NCBI GenBank assembly: GCA_013054445.1
Contig: JAAMPI010000954.1
Coordinates: 1-22,280 of the forward strand
Length of the DNA stretch: 22,280 nucleotides
Direction of reading: 5' to 3'
DNA from: Cudoniella acicularis
Taxonomy: Eukaryota; Ascomycota; Leotiomycetes; Helotiales; Helotiaceae
Shown here: positions 9,612-19,804 of the stretch, one piece after another
How the letters are laid out: the number at the start of each line of letters is the position of its first letter
Numbering within the stretch: the first letter of the stretch is position 1
Made by a program: the position numbers and the translations under genes
The notes under the pieces: generated by a model
Told to the model about the DNA's origin: nothing
What the model saw: the letters and a program-made list of their open reading frames with translations, nothing else
The model's database searches: none

Positions 9612-9890
9612 TTACGAGCCTGGTCAGATAAGTCTGGGTTTTCAGAGCATTTTACTAGAGAAACCAAATCGAAAAATTATAAAGTTTTAAAAGTTAGTGA
9701 ATAGAAAGTATTACTACCCTTTATAACTCAAAATTACTAGATTTCATATTATAATTATTCCTGGTTATTTTATAACTTTCAGGTGATCACGATAGCTTTG
9801 ATTTTCGGAAGCCTAAAGGCGGGGTCGCGAAGCCTGAAAATCGCTTAAATATGCCCTGAAAACCCAGACTTATCTAACTAGGCTCGTTAG
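9611..9890. mobile_element. MITE-like element with 37-40 bp terminal inverted repeats
   Basis: The sequence at 9611-9650 is repeated in inverted orientation at 9890-9851 with 35 of 40 positions identical. The shared core reads AGATAAGTCTGGGTTTTCAG, preceded by ACGAGCC. Three of the five differences lie inside the arms and all three are transitions. The interior (about 200 bp) is AT-rich, has no coding capacity and ends in a small GC-rich hairpin-prone patch near 9800-9845. Size, non-coding interior and long terminal repeats fit a non-autonomous DNA transposon. Flanking bases hint at a TA target site (TTA on one side, TTAG on the other), but the two ends are offset by one base, so the duplication is not proven. 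Confidence 0.75.
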
Positions 9891-10044
9891 GCCGCAGCAG
9901 GTCGTTTTCACTTCTGAAACACTGCCCCTCTAGAATAAAAGGCTCCCTCCCAGAAATAATCCTCGTTCTCGATCTTCGCCTCCAAGTCCGAAGTGAAGCT
10001 TAAGATTTGACAAAGAGATTCATTTACAACGCAGAAAGAACAAA
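9891..10044. promoter_or_regulatory. Upstream region of the first HET gene
   Basis: Only 154 bp separate the right arm of the inverted-repeat element from the HET start codon. The stretch just before the ATG is A-rich (AAAGAACAAAATG), a favourable fungal start context. Most of the normal promoter distance is therefore occupied by the element. Confidence 0.4.
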
Positions 10045-11943
10045 ATGACTCCATATATTTACCGCCCACTCAACTCATCGCTACGAAATTTTCGTACCGC
10101 ACGTCTCCATCCAGCAGCCAACTTCTCAGATCCAATCCACTGCGACCTCATCGAAGCCGAATTGGGCTATGGCCCGAAGTACGAAGCGCTCTCATATGTG
10201 TGGGGCGATCCGACCCAAACTGTGGACATCGATGTTGAAGGCTCGGTTCTGAAAATCACCGTCAATTTGGACCTTTTCCTACGGTATATACGCGAGAAAT
10301 ATACAACGAGAACCATTTGGGCAGATGCGATTTGTATAGATCAGGGAAATGTGGAGGAGAGAAGTGAACAAGTGCAAAGGATGAAGGATATTTACAGCTT
10401 GTGCGAGCGTGATCTCTTATGGCTAGGAGAAGCAGATAAAGAGACGAAAGCTGTGATTGACGAGCTGGAACGAATGGAAAAACTTGAGATCCAACGGTCG
10501 CCACAGCCGTCTAGTAGAGGAGGCCTGTGGAAAAACGACAAGATACTGCGCTCTACAGATGTCACTTCAAGCGTCACTTCAGGTTCTGTATCTCGCCTCT
10601 TGGGTAGTCGAACAATCTGGGAGCGAGGATGGGTGATGCAGGAACTTGCTTGTTCTCCTACTACGACCATGGTGATTGGGGACCAGAAGATGGAGTGGAC
10701 TGTTTTAAGTAATATCCTTGATCACTCTGGAGTCCCAGATGCCTATCACGGGCCATTTACCCATGGAAGTTACAATGAGTATGTTTGGGATGCGTTCGAG
10801 AAAGTGCAGGTTATTGAGCATCAGCGGGATATTGTGCATGGCGTTCATCAAATGAATTCAACGCTCTTAGATGTGTTATCGAGATTTCGAAAAACGTACT
10901 GCACGGATCCTAGGGATAAGATATACTCGTATCTTAACCTCGCAACAAATTTGAGGGAGATGGGTATAGTGCCTGATTATAAGAGAAGCGCCAAGGAGGT
11001 CTATATAGGAGTTGCGAGGGCGCAGATAAGGCTCACGGGAAATCTGGATGTCGTCACGCAGAGTCTTTGGCCGCTAGGCCATACATCTTCAGATCACCCG
11101 GAAGTAGAATCCATGTATTCTAGCCAGCCAGCGACGCTGGTAGAGGGTCTTCCATCCTGGGTACCGAACTTTTCCTGTACGGTCGAGAAAGCTATCATCT
11201 TCGCGCAACGAAACATTTTCGCGGCAGGCAAGTCGAATCTCCCTCCAACAACTTCTCAGACAAACCCAGACGTCTTAACCATATCGGGAATCGTGTTAGG
11301 GAAGATTGAGGTGGCGAAACCTATATATGGCGATGCAAATTCGTGGGGAAAGTGCATGTGGACGCGGGATCTGCTTCCGTCTGGGCTGCAAGACATTGAT
11401 GCACCACCACAAGAATATATCACAGGTGGCGATGCATTCGAAGCATTCTGGCGCACCACCATTATCGACTGCCTCTCAAAGCCAAACAGGCGACTCTCGC
11501 CCTCGAATCTCACTAAAGTTGGAAAACTCTTCGTAGATTGGCGGAAACGGATCACCGTTCTAGGAAGAGACCTGGATGAGCGCGAGAGCTTTGAAGACCC
11601 CGAGGGTAAAGAGCTTGCCAGAAAGCTCCGGGCGATTTTGAAGGGCTCAGGCCTGCATAACTTGGTAGAGAAATATCAGTTTGCGGAGATAGAAGGAGGT
11701 TTGTTCGGGATGGTTCCTTTTGAAAGTCTTAATGATGGTTGGAGTGGATCCAGCGGAAGCAAGATTAGAGATTTGGTTATTGTAGTTGAAGGGGGCAAGG
11801 TTCCTATAGTTATTAGAGAGATTGCTGGTGGTGGATCATGGACGCTCGTTGGTACGGCGTATGTGCATGGGTTTATGGATGGATTAGCGGGTGAGTGGGC
11901 CGAGAAGGGGTCATTGGAGACACGAGTATTCGATCTTGTTTGA
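10045..11943 (+). CDS. HET domain (heterokaryon incompatibility) protein
   Basis: An intronless 632-residue protein. The HET domain spans about residues 44-205 and shows its three hallmark blocks: YEALSYVWGD (46-55), IWADAICIDQ (91-100) followed by ERSEQVQRMKDIY, and RTIWERGWVMQE (189-200). HET domains are TIR-like and in filamentous fungi trigger programmed death of fused cells that differ at recognition loci; the partner of this one is unknown. The C-terminal half ends with the GLFGMVP... and LVGTAYVHGFMDG blocks usual for this group. No membrane segment or ankyrin/WD repeat is seen. It is divergent from the nuclease-like gene, with the inverted-repeat element between them, and convergent with the membrane-protein gene ending at 12210. 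The frame is complete and shows no damage. Confidence 0.9.
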   Translation: MTPYIYRPLNSSLRNFRTARLHPAANFSDPIHCDLIEAELGYGPKYEALSYVWGDPTQTVDIDVEGSVLKITVNLDLFLRYIREKYTTRTIWADAICIDQGNVEERSEQVQRMKDIYSLCERDLLWLGEADKETKAVIDELERMEKLEIQRSPQPSSRGGLWKNDKILRSTDVTSSVTSGSVSRLLGSRTIWERGWVMQELACSPTTTMVIGDQKMEWTVLSNILDHSGVPDAYHGPFTHGSYNEYVWDAFEKVQVIEHQRDIVHGVHQMNSTLLDVLSRFRKTYCTDPRDKIYSYLNLATNLREMGIVPDYKRSAKEVYIGVARAQIRLTGNLDVVTQSLWPLGHTSSDHPEVESMYSSQPATLVEGLPSWVPNFSCTVEKAIIFAQRNIFAAGKSNLPPTTSQTNPDVLTISGIVLGKIEVAKPIYGDANSWGKCMWTRDLLPSGLQDIDAPPQEYITGGDAFEAFWRTTIIDCLSKPNRRLSPSNLTKVGKLFVDWRKRITVLGRDLDERESFEDPEGKELARKLRAILKGSGLHNLVEKYQFAEIEGGLFGMVPFESLNDGWSGSSGSKIRDLVIVVEGGKVPIVIREIAGGGSWTLVGTAYVHGFMDGLAGEWAEKGSLETRVFDLV

Positions 11944-12209
11944 GAGTGAAATCTCTCTTCGGAGCTGATCTTTGCAAATTAAAGTTTCTTACTTCCTTAT
12001 ACACTCTCTTCATACGTCCCATAACTTTTCCGTGGCCTTTTGGAACAAAATCTATCAATCTCTTCTTCTCTGAGTAGAGAAAGAACCGAAATCTCACACA
12101 AAATCGACAGTTCAAAGACCCTCCTTCAGCCTACCGCCTGCCACCAGGTTCAGAACGGCTCTTGGTATTAAACACCAACAGAATTCCCGAGTTTGTCTCC
12201 ACCCAATCT
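11944..12209. other. Convergent 3' spacer
   Basis: Pyrimidine-rich sequence between the stop codons of the first HET gene (plus) and the membrane-protein gene (minus). Overlapping short open frames are not supported. Confidence 0.4.
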
Positions 12210-12860
12210 TCAACCAAAATGCGGAATGAACTTTGTCCAATCAACAGTCTCATATATAGATGCTGGTATTGACCGAAAGCAATAAAATATCAGGAAAATG
12301 AGAGGTAAACTAGCAACAACATATACAAGTATAAAAAGTAAAGCGATTCCTAATAGGATGGAGCAGACTACTTTCTCAATATACGGGCGGAAGGGCACTG
12401 ATGTTAGATGTATCATTAGCAAAATCAGAGGACCGGTTGCCGTAGCTATGACCGCTGAGGTTCTCAACAGGACTAGGACCACTTGAGACGGGAAATCGAA
12501 ATTCCAGGCGATTATGTGGGATGCGGAGAATATCGTACCCGAAGTATAAAGTGATATTGACCTAACGAGAGGTGCTGGTATATGAACGGGATTTGGAACT
12601 GCCATTCCAATTGTGCGCTTGAACCAATTTCCAATTGCTCTGGACAGGGTACCATATCCGTCTTTTCCAGTATCCGAGAGTGCTGAAATTACACTTTGGC
12701 CTGTCGGACTACCTTCAAAAATGGCGGAATGTGATATATAGTCTTTCTCGTTAGAAGACGTTGCCACCATGCTGTTCACAGTGGAAGCAAATATTCCTAG
12801 GGCAGGAATGGAATCGAGGATAGACAAATAATTGAGACGTAGTGTAAAGAATCACTTGCC
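12210..12860 (-). CDS. C-terminal part of a fungal multi-pass membrane protein
   Basis: The minus-strand frame ending at TGA 12212-12210 encodes about 205 residues. The middle has the HIIAWNFDFPSQ motif, followed by hydrophobic helices (TSAVIATATGPLILLMIHL and a longer one around LLGIALLFILVYVVAS). The protein ends IYETVDWTKFIPHFG. This W-x-x-F/Y-x-P-H ending after a paired helix is the C-terminal signature of a membrane-protein family frequent near HET genes; the relic at 3737-4135 shows the same pattern. The frame has no ATG at its upstream edge: it opens after a TGA near 12859 and must be joined by splicing to an upstream exon. Candidate acceptors exist (CCTAG, GAACAG) but none gives an unambiguous model, so this may be a real last exon or a truncated remnant. 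Confidence 0.5.
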
Positions 12861-12974
12861 TAGGACCATCCAATTCTTCACGTTTAAACGAGCTCTTGGT
12901 TGTCTTTTTGGTTAAGAGAAGATGTGTCTGCATCCATGAGCCAACTCCCGAATTCTTCTCTTGATTATGAGTTT

Positions 12975-13290
12975 TCATTGTTCTGTAATGGGCTTGGCGG
13001 TGATTTTAAGAATATTCTCACGGTAATCCCATCCATGTTCGCAAAAAATGCGAGAGCAGGTGCCATCGGAAAACAAGAACTCTGACCCATTGCCAAGTGC
13101 TTTCTTCTGATCTCCCAGCGCTGGTGCTAGGCTAGCGTGGTGGTATTTTACCATAGCCTCTCTCATTTTAAGATATTTTCCCATAGCTAAAGCTACACCG
13201 ACTCCGGGAGCAAGGACAATAACATCTATCCAGATCCCCTTCTTGCGCCATTTCCGCCAAAGTGGTGTTGAAGGCAAGTATAGTATTTTT
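12975..13290 (-). pseudogene. Probable upstream exon or remnant of the same membrane protein
   Basis: A minus-strand frame ending near 12975 contains LWRKWRKKGIWIDVIVLAPG and then ALAMGKYLKMREAMVKYH. This basic-aromatic run followed by a hydrophobic helix with 'LAP' resembles the central segment of the membrane family whose C-terminus lies at 12210-12860. Orientation and order agree with one gene. There is no ATG, and the remainder (GSEFLFSDGT...) looks degraded. I could not find a splice that links it cleanly to the next fragment. Confidence 0.35.
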
Positions 13291-13319
13291 CACCGCCTAC
13301 ACCAATTTGCCTGGCTTTC

Positions 13320-13946
13320 TTCTTTGCTCGGAACATTAAAACGTAAGCAACTCAACGTGCACGCCAAAGTTATTGAGAAGCAGCTCCAGAGGATATCCGA
13401 AGTGCTTCTTCCACCCCCAGAGGAAACCCATCCCACCCAAGTTGTGGTTGAGGCGGCATTCGATTGGGGCGAAGGAGATGGAAGCCTTCAACTGATTGCT
13501 TTGCGAAGAGGTGGTATGTGAGTAAGTAAGAAACGTGTGAGAAATCCGTACCGGGAATAGATGATGAAGGCAAAACCGACAGCTGAAAGAAGATTTTAAG
13601 GAATTTTTGTCTGTGGACATAGTAGCTTTCTCTCGCAAGGCTGGAACTGAGATGCTGACCATGTGGCTATGCAGTTGCTGCATTGCAGGACTTACATGGA
13701 TGAGGAAGCCTCCAATTGCCCAACGTAGATGCAGTTGCTGATGATCATGCAGCAACGTGCCAACCAGATTTATGGCCCGTCAATAGTGAGGACATTATTA
13801 CAGCAATTCTAGAAGACCCACTTCTCTTGCATTTAGTACGGGATTTCTGCTCCAAGGTTGGCTCCGAATCTCTGACTGGCATTGTGTTCGAGGTCGAGGG
13901 ATGCATCGTGGCCGGAAAATGCTCCAGAAATTATAGATATGACTAG
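13320..13946 (+). other. Unresolved coding-like stretch on the plus strand
   Basis: Three successive plus-strand segments look protein-like in different frames. 13330-13513 contains VVVEAAFDWGEGDGSLQLIA and runs into a strong GTATGT donor at 13514. From 13590 another frame gives DFKEFLSVDIVAFSRKAGTE and ends at a stop near 13740; a 76-bp intron (13514-13589, AAG acceptor) would connect them in phase. 13705-13946 gives SEDIITAILEDPLLLHLVRD and ends at TAG 13944-13946; no clean splice to it was found. No start codon is evident. It could be a decayed gene. Minus-strand frames over the same interval are less convincing. No function can be assigned. Confidence 0.3.
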
Positions 13947-14569
13947 CATTCAGGGAATTTCTTCCGCAAATTATGAATTTTTACTTGGTTTGTGAGGGAA
14001 GATGGTCGCGATCTTGCGCAGAGCGGTGATTTTAAAATGAAGGTTGGAGAAAAAGTGAAAGGAAGAGTGTCGTATTGAGATCTACGCCTCCCTTAAGGTA
14101 GCAGGTGTACTTGACTTTGTCAGCTGTGGCTTCCCCCCTTTCACATGCTCCATGTATATTTCTTTCTGGAAATAAATTTCTTAAAATACCTGCAATGTCC
14201 ATTTATTTTAAAGCTCTTGTTCATATTTCGCCGTACTTCGGTGAACTCCCGTCCGTATATGGTTAGCCTCGCTCGTATAGGTTCTTGAAGTGCAAGAATA
14301 CGAGTAAAGAAACCCGTGATAGCATAGCCACAAGCTCCACTTCACTGCAGCGCAGCTGAGCTTAGGACCCAAAAAGTCAACCCATTTGATCCGGAACATT
14401 TCCAAATCAAATAAAAGCTCAAATTGCGAAACAATTATGCTATGCATCGCCACGCTTTGCAACATCAACCGTCCGTCACATCTCGCCAGCCACAGCTCGG
14501 CATGATAGACTGACCGCCGGATGCCAATTTTCTCCTGCCAGCCGCACACAGCCTTGCTGATTCACGGAG
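13947..14569. other. Spacer and promoter of the second HET gene
   Basis: No supported gene. A minus-strand open frame at 14208-14549 lacks an ATG and recognisable motifs. The final 150 bp presumably hold the promoter of the gene starting at 14570. Confidence 0.35.
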
Positions 14570-16768
14570 ATGTTTTGGGGATGCTATCTTCGAATCCTCC
14601 ATTGGAAAGACATCCTCCTCATCTTATGTCACTCAGTATTCGCTTGCTTCCTTTCCGGCTGCAAAAATACTTTCAAATTTCTGTGGGCTGTCCTATCATG
14701 CAAGAAAAGACGCCAGAAAAAAAGAATAGACGAATTCATCCGACGAGAAGCAGCACGAGAAGCCAAAGACACAGCAATCGGAAACGCCATCGTATTTGAC
14801 AATTACGGTGGTTTCGAAGAAACAAACCCCTGTAGAAAGTGTGAGCTTATGAGCATCCAGGATATGCTTTCACCAAATGGATACACGCACTATGACAGTT
14901 ATGATCACCTTCAGGCTGCTGCTAGAGGCGGGTGTAAGCTTTGTACTCTGTTGCTACTTGCGATTGAGAAGAACCCTGGGCATCGTGATCTCAGTTCTTG
15001 GGTCTCGTTTCGGGCGACGAAGCTTGAAGCGACAGAGAGACCGACTTTGACATTAGCAGCGTGTGATGGGGAGGGGCTGAAGTCTGATCTTGTTGAAGTC
15101 AGGCTTAAGTCGTCCTATAAATGCAGGGAGGAGGTGTTAACGGTGATAGGCATTTACGCAGACAAAGGTAAGCTGAGCCGACTTCTTACCTGAAATCTGG
15201 TCACTGATCTTTCTTCAGACTCCCCTGCAAAATATTTAATTCCCGGACGTCGCCTTCTAAGTGATCCTACTAGATGGGACGCAATGTCAAGTCTGGAGAA
15301 TTGGATCAAAGGAATATTAGAAGCAGACGACCATCGTAACGATTGTCAACAACTGGCAGGAGAGCAAACCCTACCAAAACGGGTACTAGATGTCTCTCAA
15401 GAAACAGGTGAAGTGATCAAACTCATCGATTCCGACAACGGACCCCCTTTTCCGGGTCAATACATCGCATTAAGCCACTGCTGGGGCCAACAAGAGCACT
15501 TCCGCCTTACCACCTCCACCCTTACTGAGATGAAAACTGGGATTTCAATCTCCCAACTCGCAAAGAACTTCCAAGACGCAATCCTCATAACACGCCTCCT
15601 TGGCATCCGCTACCTCTGGATCGACGCTCTCTGCATTCTTCAAGACGCAAAAACAGACTGGGAATTAGAATCCGCCAAAATGGGACAATACTACAAATCC
15701 TCCTGGCTCACAATTTCCGCCGGCATGTCCAGCGGTGGAAACGAAGGGCTCCTTGCGAAAAGAAGCACATATGGCCTCTCACATATCCGTTTAGAGACAA
15801 GAGATTCTAACACCTCATGGTCGCGATCTTCCATTTACTTTGCATTGGACCCAATAAGGCCATCAACACAGTGTCCTATCCGAGCAAGGGGATGGACATT
15901 CCAAGAAGAGCTACTTTCCAGACGGTATCTAAGCTTTGAAACAACGCAGACGTATCTTAGATGCGGCTCACTTCTCCACCATGAGTGTGGGCGGCAGGAA
16001 GATCTATTAAGTGTTTCTTCCCCGTTTATGGAAGGCGAACAGTTGCTGAAGCAAAAAGACTGGTTTGAGATTTTAGTGCGGTATAGTAGTCGCAGTCTCA
16101 CCCTAGCATCCGATAAACTCCCTGCACTTTCAGGATTGGCGCATGAGTATCAGCTAAGATGGGGAGACGAATACGTTGCTGGGATGTGGAAAAAGGATCT
16201 CTGGAAAAGTCTTTTATGGAGGCGAAACGAAAAGTACAATCTTCCTGAACCGAAAAGGCCAGTGAAATACAGAGCACCAACCTGGTCATGGGCGTCCATG
16301 GACGGGAGAATAGAATTCGATACCTTCCCAAACTTCCGCGAACAAGATTCCAGAATACAAATCAACGATGTCTCAGTGGAACTAAGTGGCAGTGATTCAA
16401 TGGGGCAGGTATCCGGTGGCATCATTGAATTAAGAGCCGTGTTTGTGGAAATGGATCCGTATGGAAATATACCGAATCATTTCGATATCAGGTTGCGTAA
16501 AATATATGATGTGCCAAATGAGGTGAAGCCGGAGATTCCTACGAGGGATCAGTGGTTCCTGTGGGTTTCTAAGGACGCGGGTCTTATTGTAAGGCGGTCG
16601 TTAACGGGTACTGGGCCACTTAGACATAGTAGCGCGTATGAGCGCGTGGGATATTTTTCGAGTCAGGATGGAGCTGGATTAGATCGGTTTTGGAAGAGGG
16701 TTTCGTGGACGGGTCTTTACGTTTCTGCGGCGGATTTAATTTACCCTTCTTATATTTTCCTTATTTGA
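14570..16768 (+). CDS. HET domain protein with hydrophobic N-terminus (two exons)
   Basis: Exons 14570-15167 and 15219-16768 are joined across a 51-bp intron (GTAAGC donor, CACTGAT branch, TTCTTCAG acceptor), giving 715 residues. The ATG at 14570 begins MFWGCYLRIL; residues 1-45 are strongly hydrophobic and end in a basic run (KKRRQKKR), a possible membrane anchor. Residues 88-125 carry two cysteine pairs (CRKC and GCKLC), seen at this place in many HET proteins ahead of the domain. The HET domain spans about 281-432: YIALSHCWG (281-289), LWIDALCILQD (332-342) and ARGWTFQEEL (422-431). PTWSWASMDG further on is the usual C-terminal block of this subtype. It belongs to the 'LSHCWG' class and so differs from the 'LSYVWGD' HET protein at 10045. 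An incompatibility or cell-death signalling role is inferred from the domain only. Confidence 0.9.
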
Positions 16769-17506
16769 TGATTTCCACATGAATTTATGAAATCGCAAAG
16801 CGCTTATCAGGCCTATATTACGGCAATTTTATTGATATAGTTTCTAATTCGATCTATCGTTGAACAACAACTTCGGCTTAGAGCTATAGTCTGTTAAGTG
16901 GTCAGCATCGTGAAAAGAATAGTGAACACTTCAAAATATGTAATCGCCTACATATTCAAATAATCAATAGATTGAGTTCGTTGACGTCCTGCCAAATATC
17001 AATCAAGTAACCGAGCTCATAATAAGCTTTAGTGTTCGTCGGGAGGTTTATTTATAAATGGCGGAGACCCTTATCCCCCCTCGCTAGGGGCTGCTCGCTA
17101 ATTTTACAGTGCTCAGTCCCTGTAACATAGCGGATGCACACCTAATACCAATGCCTGAAATTTCGCAAGTAACACTATTACATCATTGCAAATACCCTGC
17201 GGAAGTAAAATTAATTTCTAAACATAACAATTTTCCTATACCTAGAGTTTATAATTTGCCCGGTTTTTTAATTTAATATGTGCAAAAGTTATTAGTCAGA
17301 AATTCAATACTAATTAAATTTTCTGTGAGAAGCTGTTTGATCAAGTGTGAATCCATTTTGAGGTACTCTTTAGAACAGGGAAGGGTTCAAGGCTTGAAAT
17401 GTATACCTCCCCCCTATGAAAAGCGCGAAAACGAATCCAAAATTCTATTATCCTCCACGTCTCAACACCTCTTCTCTTATTTCATTCCAAGATGAATCTC
17501 TCCACA
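16769..17506. other. Convergent 3' spacer, AT-rich
   Basis: No gene supported. The open frame at 17280-17495 has no ATG at its start and no recognisable motif. A C-rich/G-rich patch at about 17070-17100 (CCCCCCTCGCTAGGGG) could form a small hairpin; its role is unknown. Confidence 0.4.
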
Positions 17507-18102
17507 TTATCCATTATAAGCAGCCTGTATCCTAGCCTTTACGCTCGAAGTCGTCGGCGGCGAGTCCACCAAACTCAACCACAGCTCACTCGCCACTGTA
17601 TCGTACCAAAATGACCCGTCTGGGAATGTCAAATTCTCAAATCCAGAAGCTCCCGGTGAGCCATCGTTGGTCAGGGTAAAGGGTCCATAATTGCAGCTGC
17701 CTGCGCAGATCTCTAACAACCCGGCAGTGACACCGCTCGGGATGCCGACGGCCCCTATATCCCTAGTTGAGATTGCACCTGAAGTGAGGTCTCTCGATGC
17801 GTGATAGCGTGAATCCGCGGCCAACAGTTGGGTGGGTGTTGGGACGCAAACGGCGGCTTGAGAGCGGTCTGTTGATACGGACCCGTTGTAAACCCACCAG
17901 AGGATGGGTTCAGTCCAGCTGCCTTCGTTACCAAGGACGACTTGGGTATTGAATTGCTGGGCTAGTGTTGGAGTAGTCCTAGGAGGAGTTCTGGTTAGCT
18001 TTCTGGACGATGTGAGGTGTGTTTGGATGTAAAGGGAAGCGGAGTCTAAAAAACATACAGGAGTCCTGCAAAGAGTAGCACGGGGAAGAGAGTTCGAGCC
18101 AT
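17507..18102 (-). CDS. Small secreted protein of unknown function
   Basis: Exon 1 is 18102-18059 and exon 2 is 17978-17507, separated by an 80-bp intron (GTATGT donor, GCTAAC branch, CTCCTAG acceptor). The spliced product is 171 residues. It starts MARTLFPVLLFAGLLTTPTL, a classic signal peptide with a likely cleavage after Ala-21 or Gln-22. The unspliced frame starts elsewhere and hides this signal. The mature part of about 150 residues has no membrane segment, three cysteines (one in AAVCVP, two in EICAGSC) and two N-glycosylation sequons (NGS, NLT). I do not recognise the family. Size and secretion make it an effector or cell-surface candidate, but it is not unusually cysteine-rich. It is convergent with the second HET gene and divergent from the prtT-like regulator. 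Confidence 0.75.
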
Positions 18103-18463
18103 GTTCGTTAGAGTTTAATCTTTTCGGCGAAATCGTCTTGATCATTTGATAGTTTGGTTTGATTTTAAGTCAAAGGAAGTTCTCTTATATGTAGAAGACT
18201 TGCTGAAAACTTACATCCATCCTTTCATCTGTTCGTTTAATTACCCCACTACCGCCTCCCTAACATTCCGGGCCGAGAAACCCCGCAACAGGAAGCTACC
18301 GGGAAATAAGCATTGCCATGAATGCGGCGTAACCAACTCTAATTAGCCGGGGAATCCTTAATCTACGCAAACGAAGAAACAACAAGAATATACCTTGACT
18401 ATACATACTCAACTAGCACTTAAAATTAATGAAAGAAACCTCCTTCCAATTGAGACAAGACAT

Positions 18464-18480
18464 TCACGGACAGTCCGTGA
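18464..18480. promoter_or_regulatory. Perfect palindrome TCACGGAC-A-GTCCGTGA
   Basis: Eight-base arms around a single A in the divergent promoter. The CGG...CCG inside, in inverted orientation, has the form of a binding site for a dimeric Zn(II)2Cys6 factor (CGGACAGTCCG). Which factor binds is unknown. Confidence 0.4.
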
Positions 18481-19696
18481 GAAGGAGCTGGATAAATCAC
18501 ATGTTGACATCGGAGTGGGAATTTTAATCCAAGGGATTGAGGCGCGGATTTGGAATTAACACTTAGTAAGAGATTTGTAGAGACGGCGAGGCGGCGAGGA
18601 AACGAATAAGGAAGGTGCGTTCGGCATTGAGAAGAACAAGTGGGAGGCCTCGAGGCTGTGAAAATCAGGAGTCAAGTTCCTGTCGCGGATTAACCTCCAA
18701 AATTTAAGCTTTTAAGTTTAAGTTTATAACAGCTCATGAGTCTTACCTTAGTCTATCCTACTGGGGAGTGATAAAATCACATCAAATTTTGAACATAGGA
18801 CACTTATAACTCCAGTTTCTTACCGAGGTGCTGTTTAGAGACTCTGTCAAAATCTAGCCTGCATACACTCAGACGCGACGAGTGCTTGAGATTTGGACCA
18901 GGATTACTAGGAGCATGGTCACCAGCCTGAAATATTCTTTGACCTCTAGAAATCTGCTTATCTAAAAATCTTTCCTATGGATAAAAGCTCCAGCCCGCCC
19001 AACCGAATATAGCTCCTGGCGAACCTTATGATTTATTGGCGGCGATACGCTGACATGGTTAGCCTGGTATTTTATTCCTCTCTTGGAAGAACGCCTTGAG
19101 GGAGTCGTTTTCCTGGTTTCATCAAACTAAGGATGTGCGAAACAGTTGTAACTTATATTAAGTAAAGTTTGAGGCGTAGAAAGGGCTGTTGCTGTCAAGT
19201 AATTAAGTGCTATCACTAACCTACCCACTGTCGCATAATCCCCTAACATTAATCGCTTTCCTCGAAATAAAAAATTATAATACAAGCAACAAGAAAGATT
19301 CCGAAAATTGGTATCAAAACTATATCACGAGAGCACATACCAAAGTTGAAGTTAGAAGTTCTGCGAATGGGTATTCGAAGAATAGAATTCTACTAGATAG
19401 TTCTTTTTCTCACTTGCTTGAATCGAATTATAAGTATTTCTAAGCTGTATGAGTGTTTTGGATTCACTATTTATGCTCCGCTCAACCTCTACGTTCTTCC
19501 CTCTCCTCCCTAGTCGCCTTCCACTCCATTCTTGATACCCTTCCACACCGCCCAACTTCTCCCCACCAAACTATATAACCACCAAATATTCTCCCAACAA
19601 ATCAGAACTATGGAACTCAATAACTCGGGACCCACTTGCACGCAGATAAAGCCAGTTTAACACCCGGTGATACTCCCAAGTTACATGTAAGTGCCC

Positions 19697-19718
19697 CACG
19701 TGATACGATACTCACGTG
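19697..19718. promoter_or_regulatory. Pair of CACGTG E-boxes
   Basis: CACGTGAT occurs at 19697 and again at 19713, 16 bp apart, about 90-110 bp before the preferred start codon. CACGTG is the core site of fungal bHLH factors. The paired arrangement is seen directly; its use is inferred. Confidence 0.45.
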
Positions 19719-19804
19719 ATGCCTCGCGTATAATGGCGCAATCGGTATCTCTTCGCGACACCTTTCTCCGTCCCTTTAACTCCTGTATAAAATATCACGT
19801 ATCC

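Larger units (their letters stand above)
18103..19732. promoter_or_regulatory. Long divergent intergenic region between secreted-protein gene and prtT-like gene
   Basis: About 1.6 kb without a supported gene; short open frames here are AT-driven. It contains a perfect 17-bp palindrome at 18464-18480, a TATA-like TATATAA at 19572-19578 and two CACGTG boxes just upstream of the regulator. Length and content suit a regulated promoter. Confidence 0.45.

Noticed and set aside
9408..9704. Plus-strand open frame of 98 codons over the nuclease-like gene's 5' exons
   Set aside because: It is antisense to two well-spliced exons and runs into the inverted-repeat element; no recognisable domain.
14208..14549. 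Minus-strand frame of 113 codons upstream of the second HET gene
   Set aside because: No ATG start, no motif, and it covers the likely promoter.
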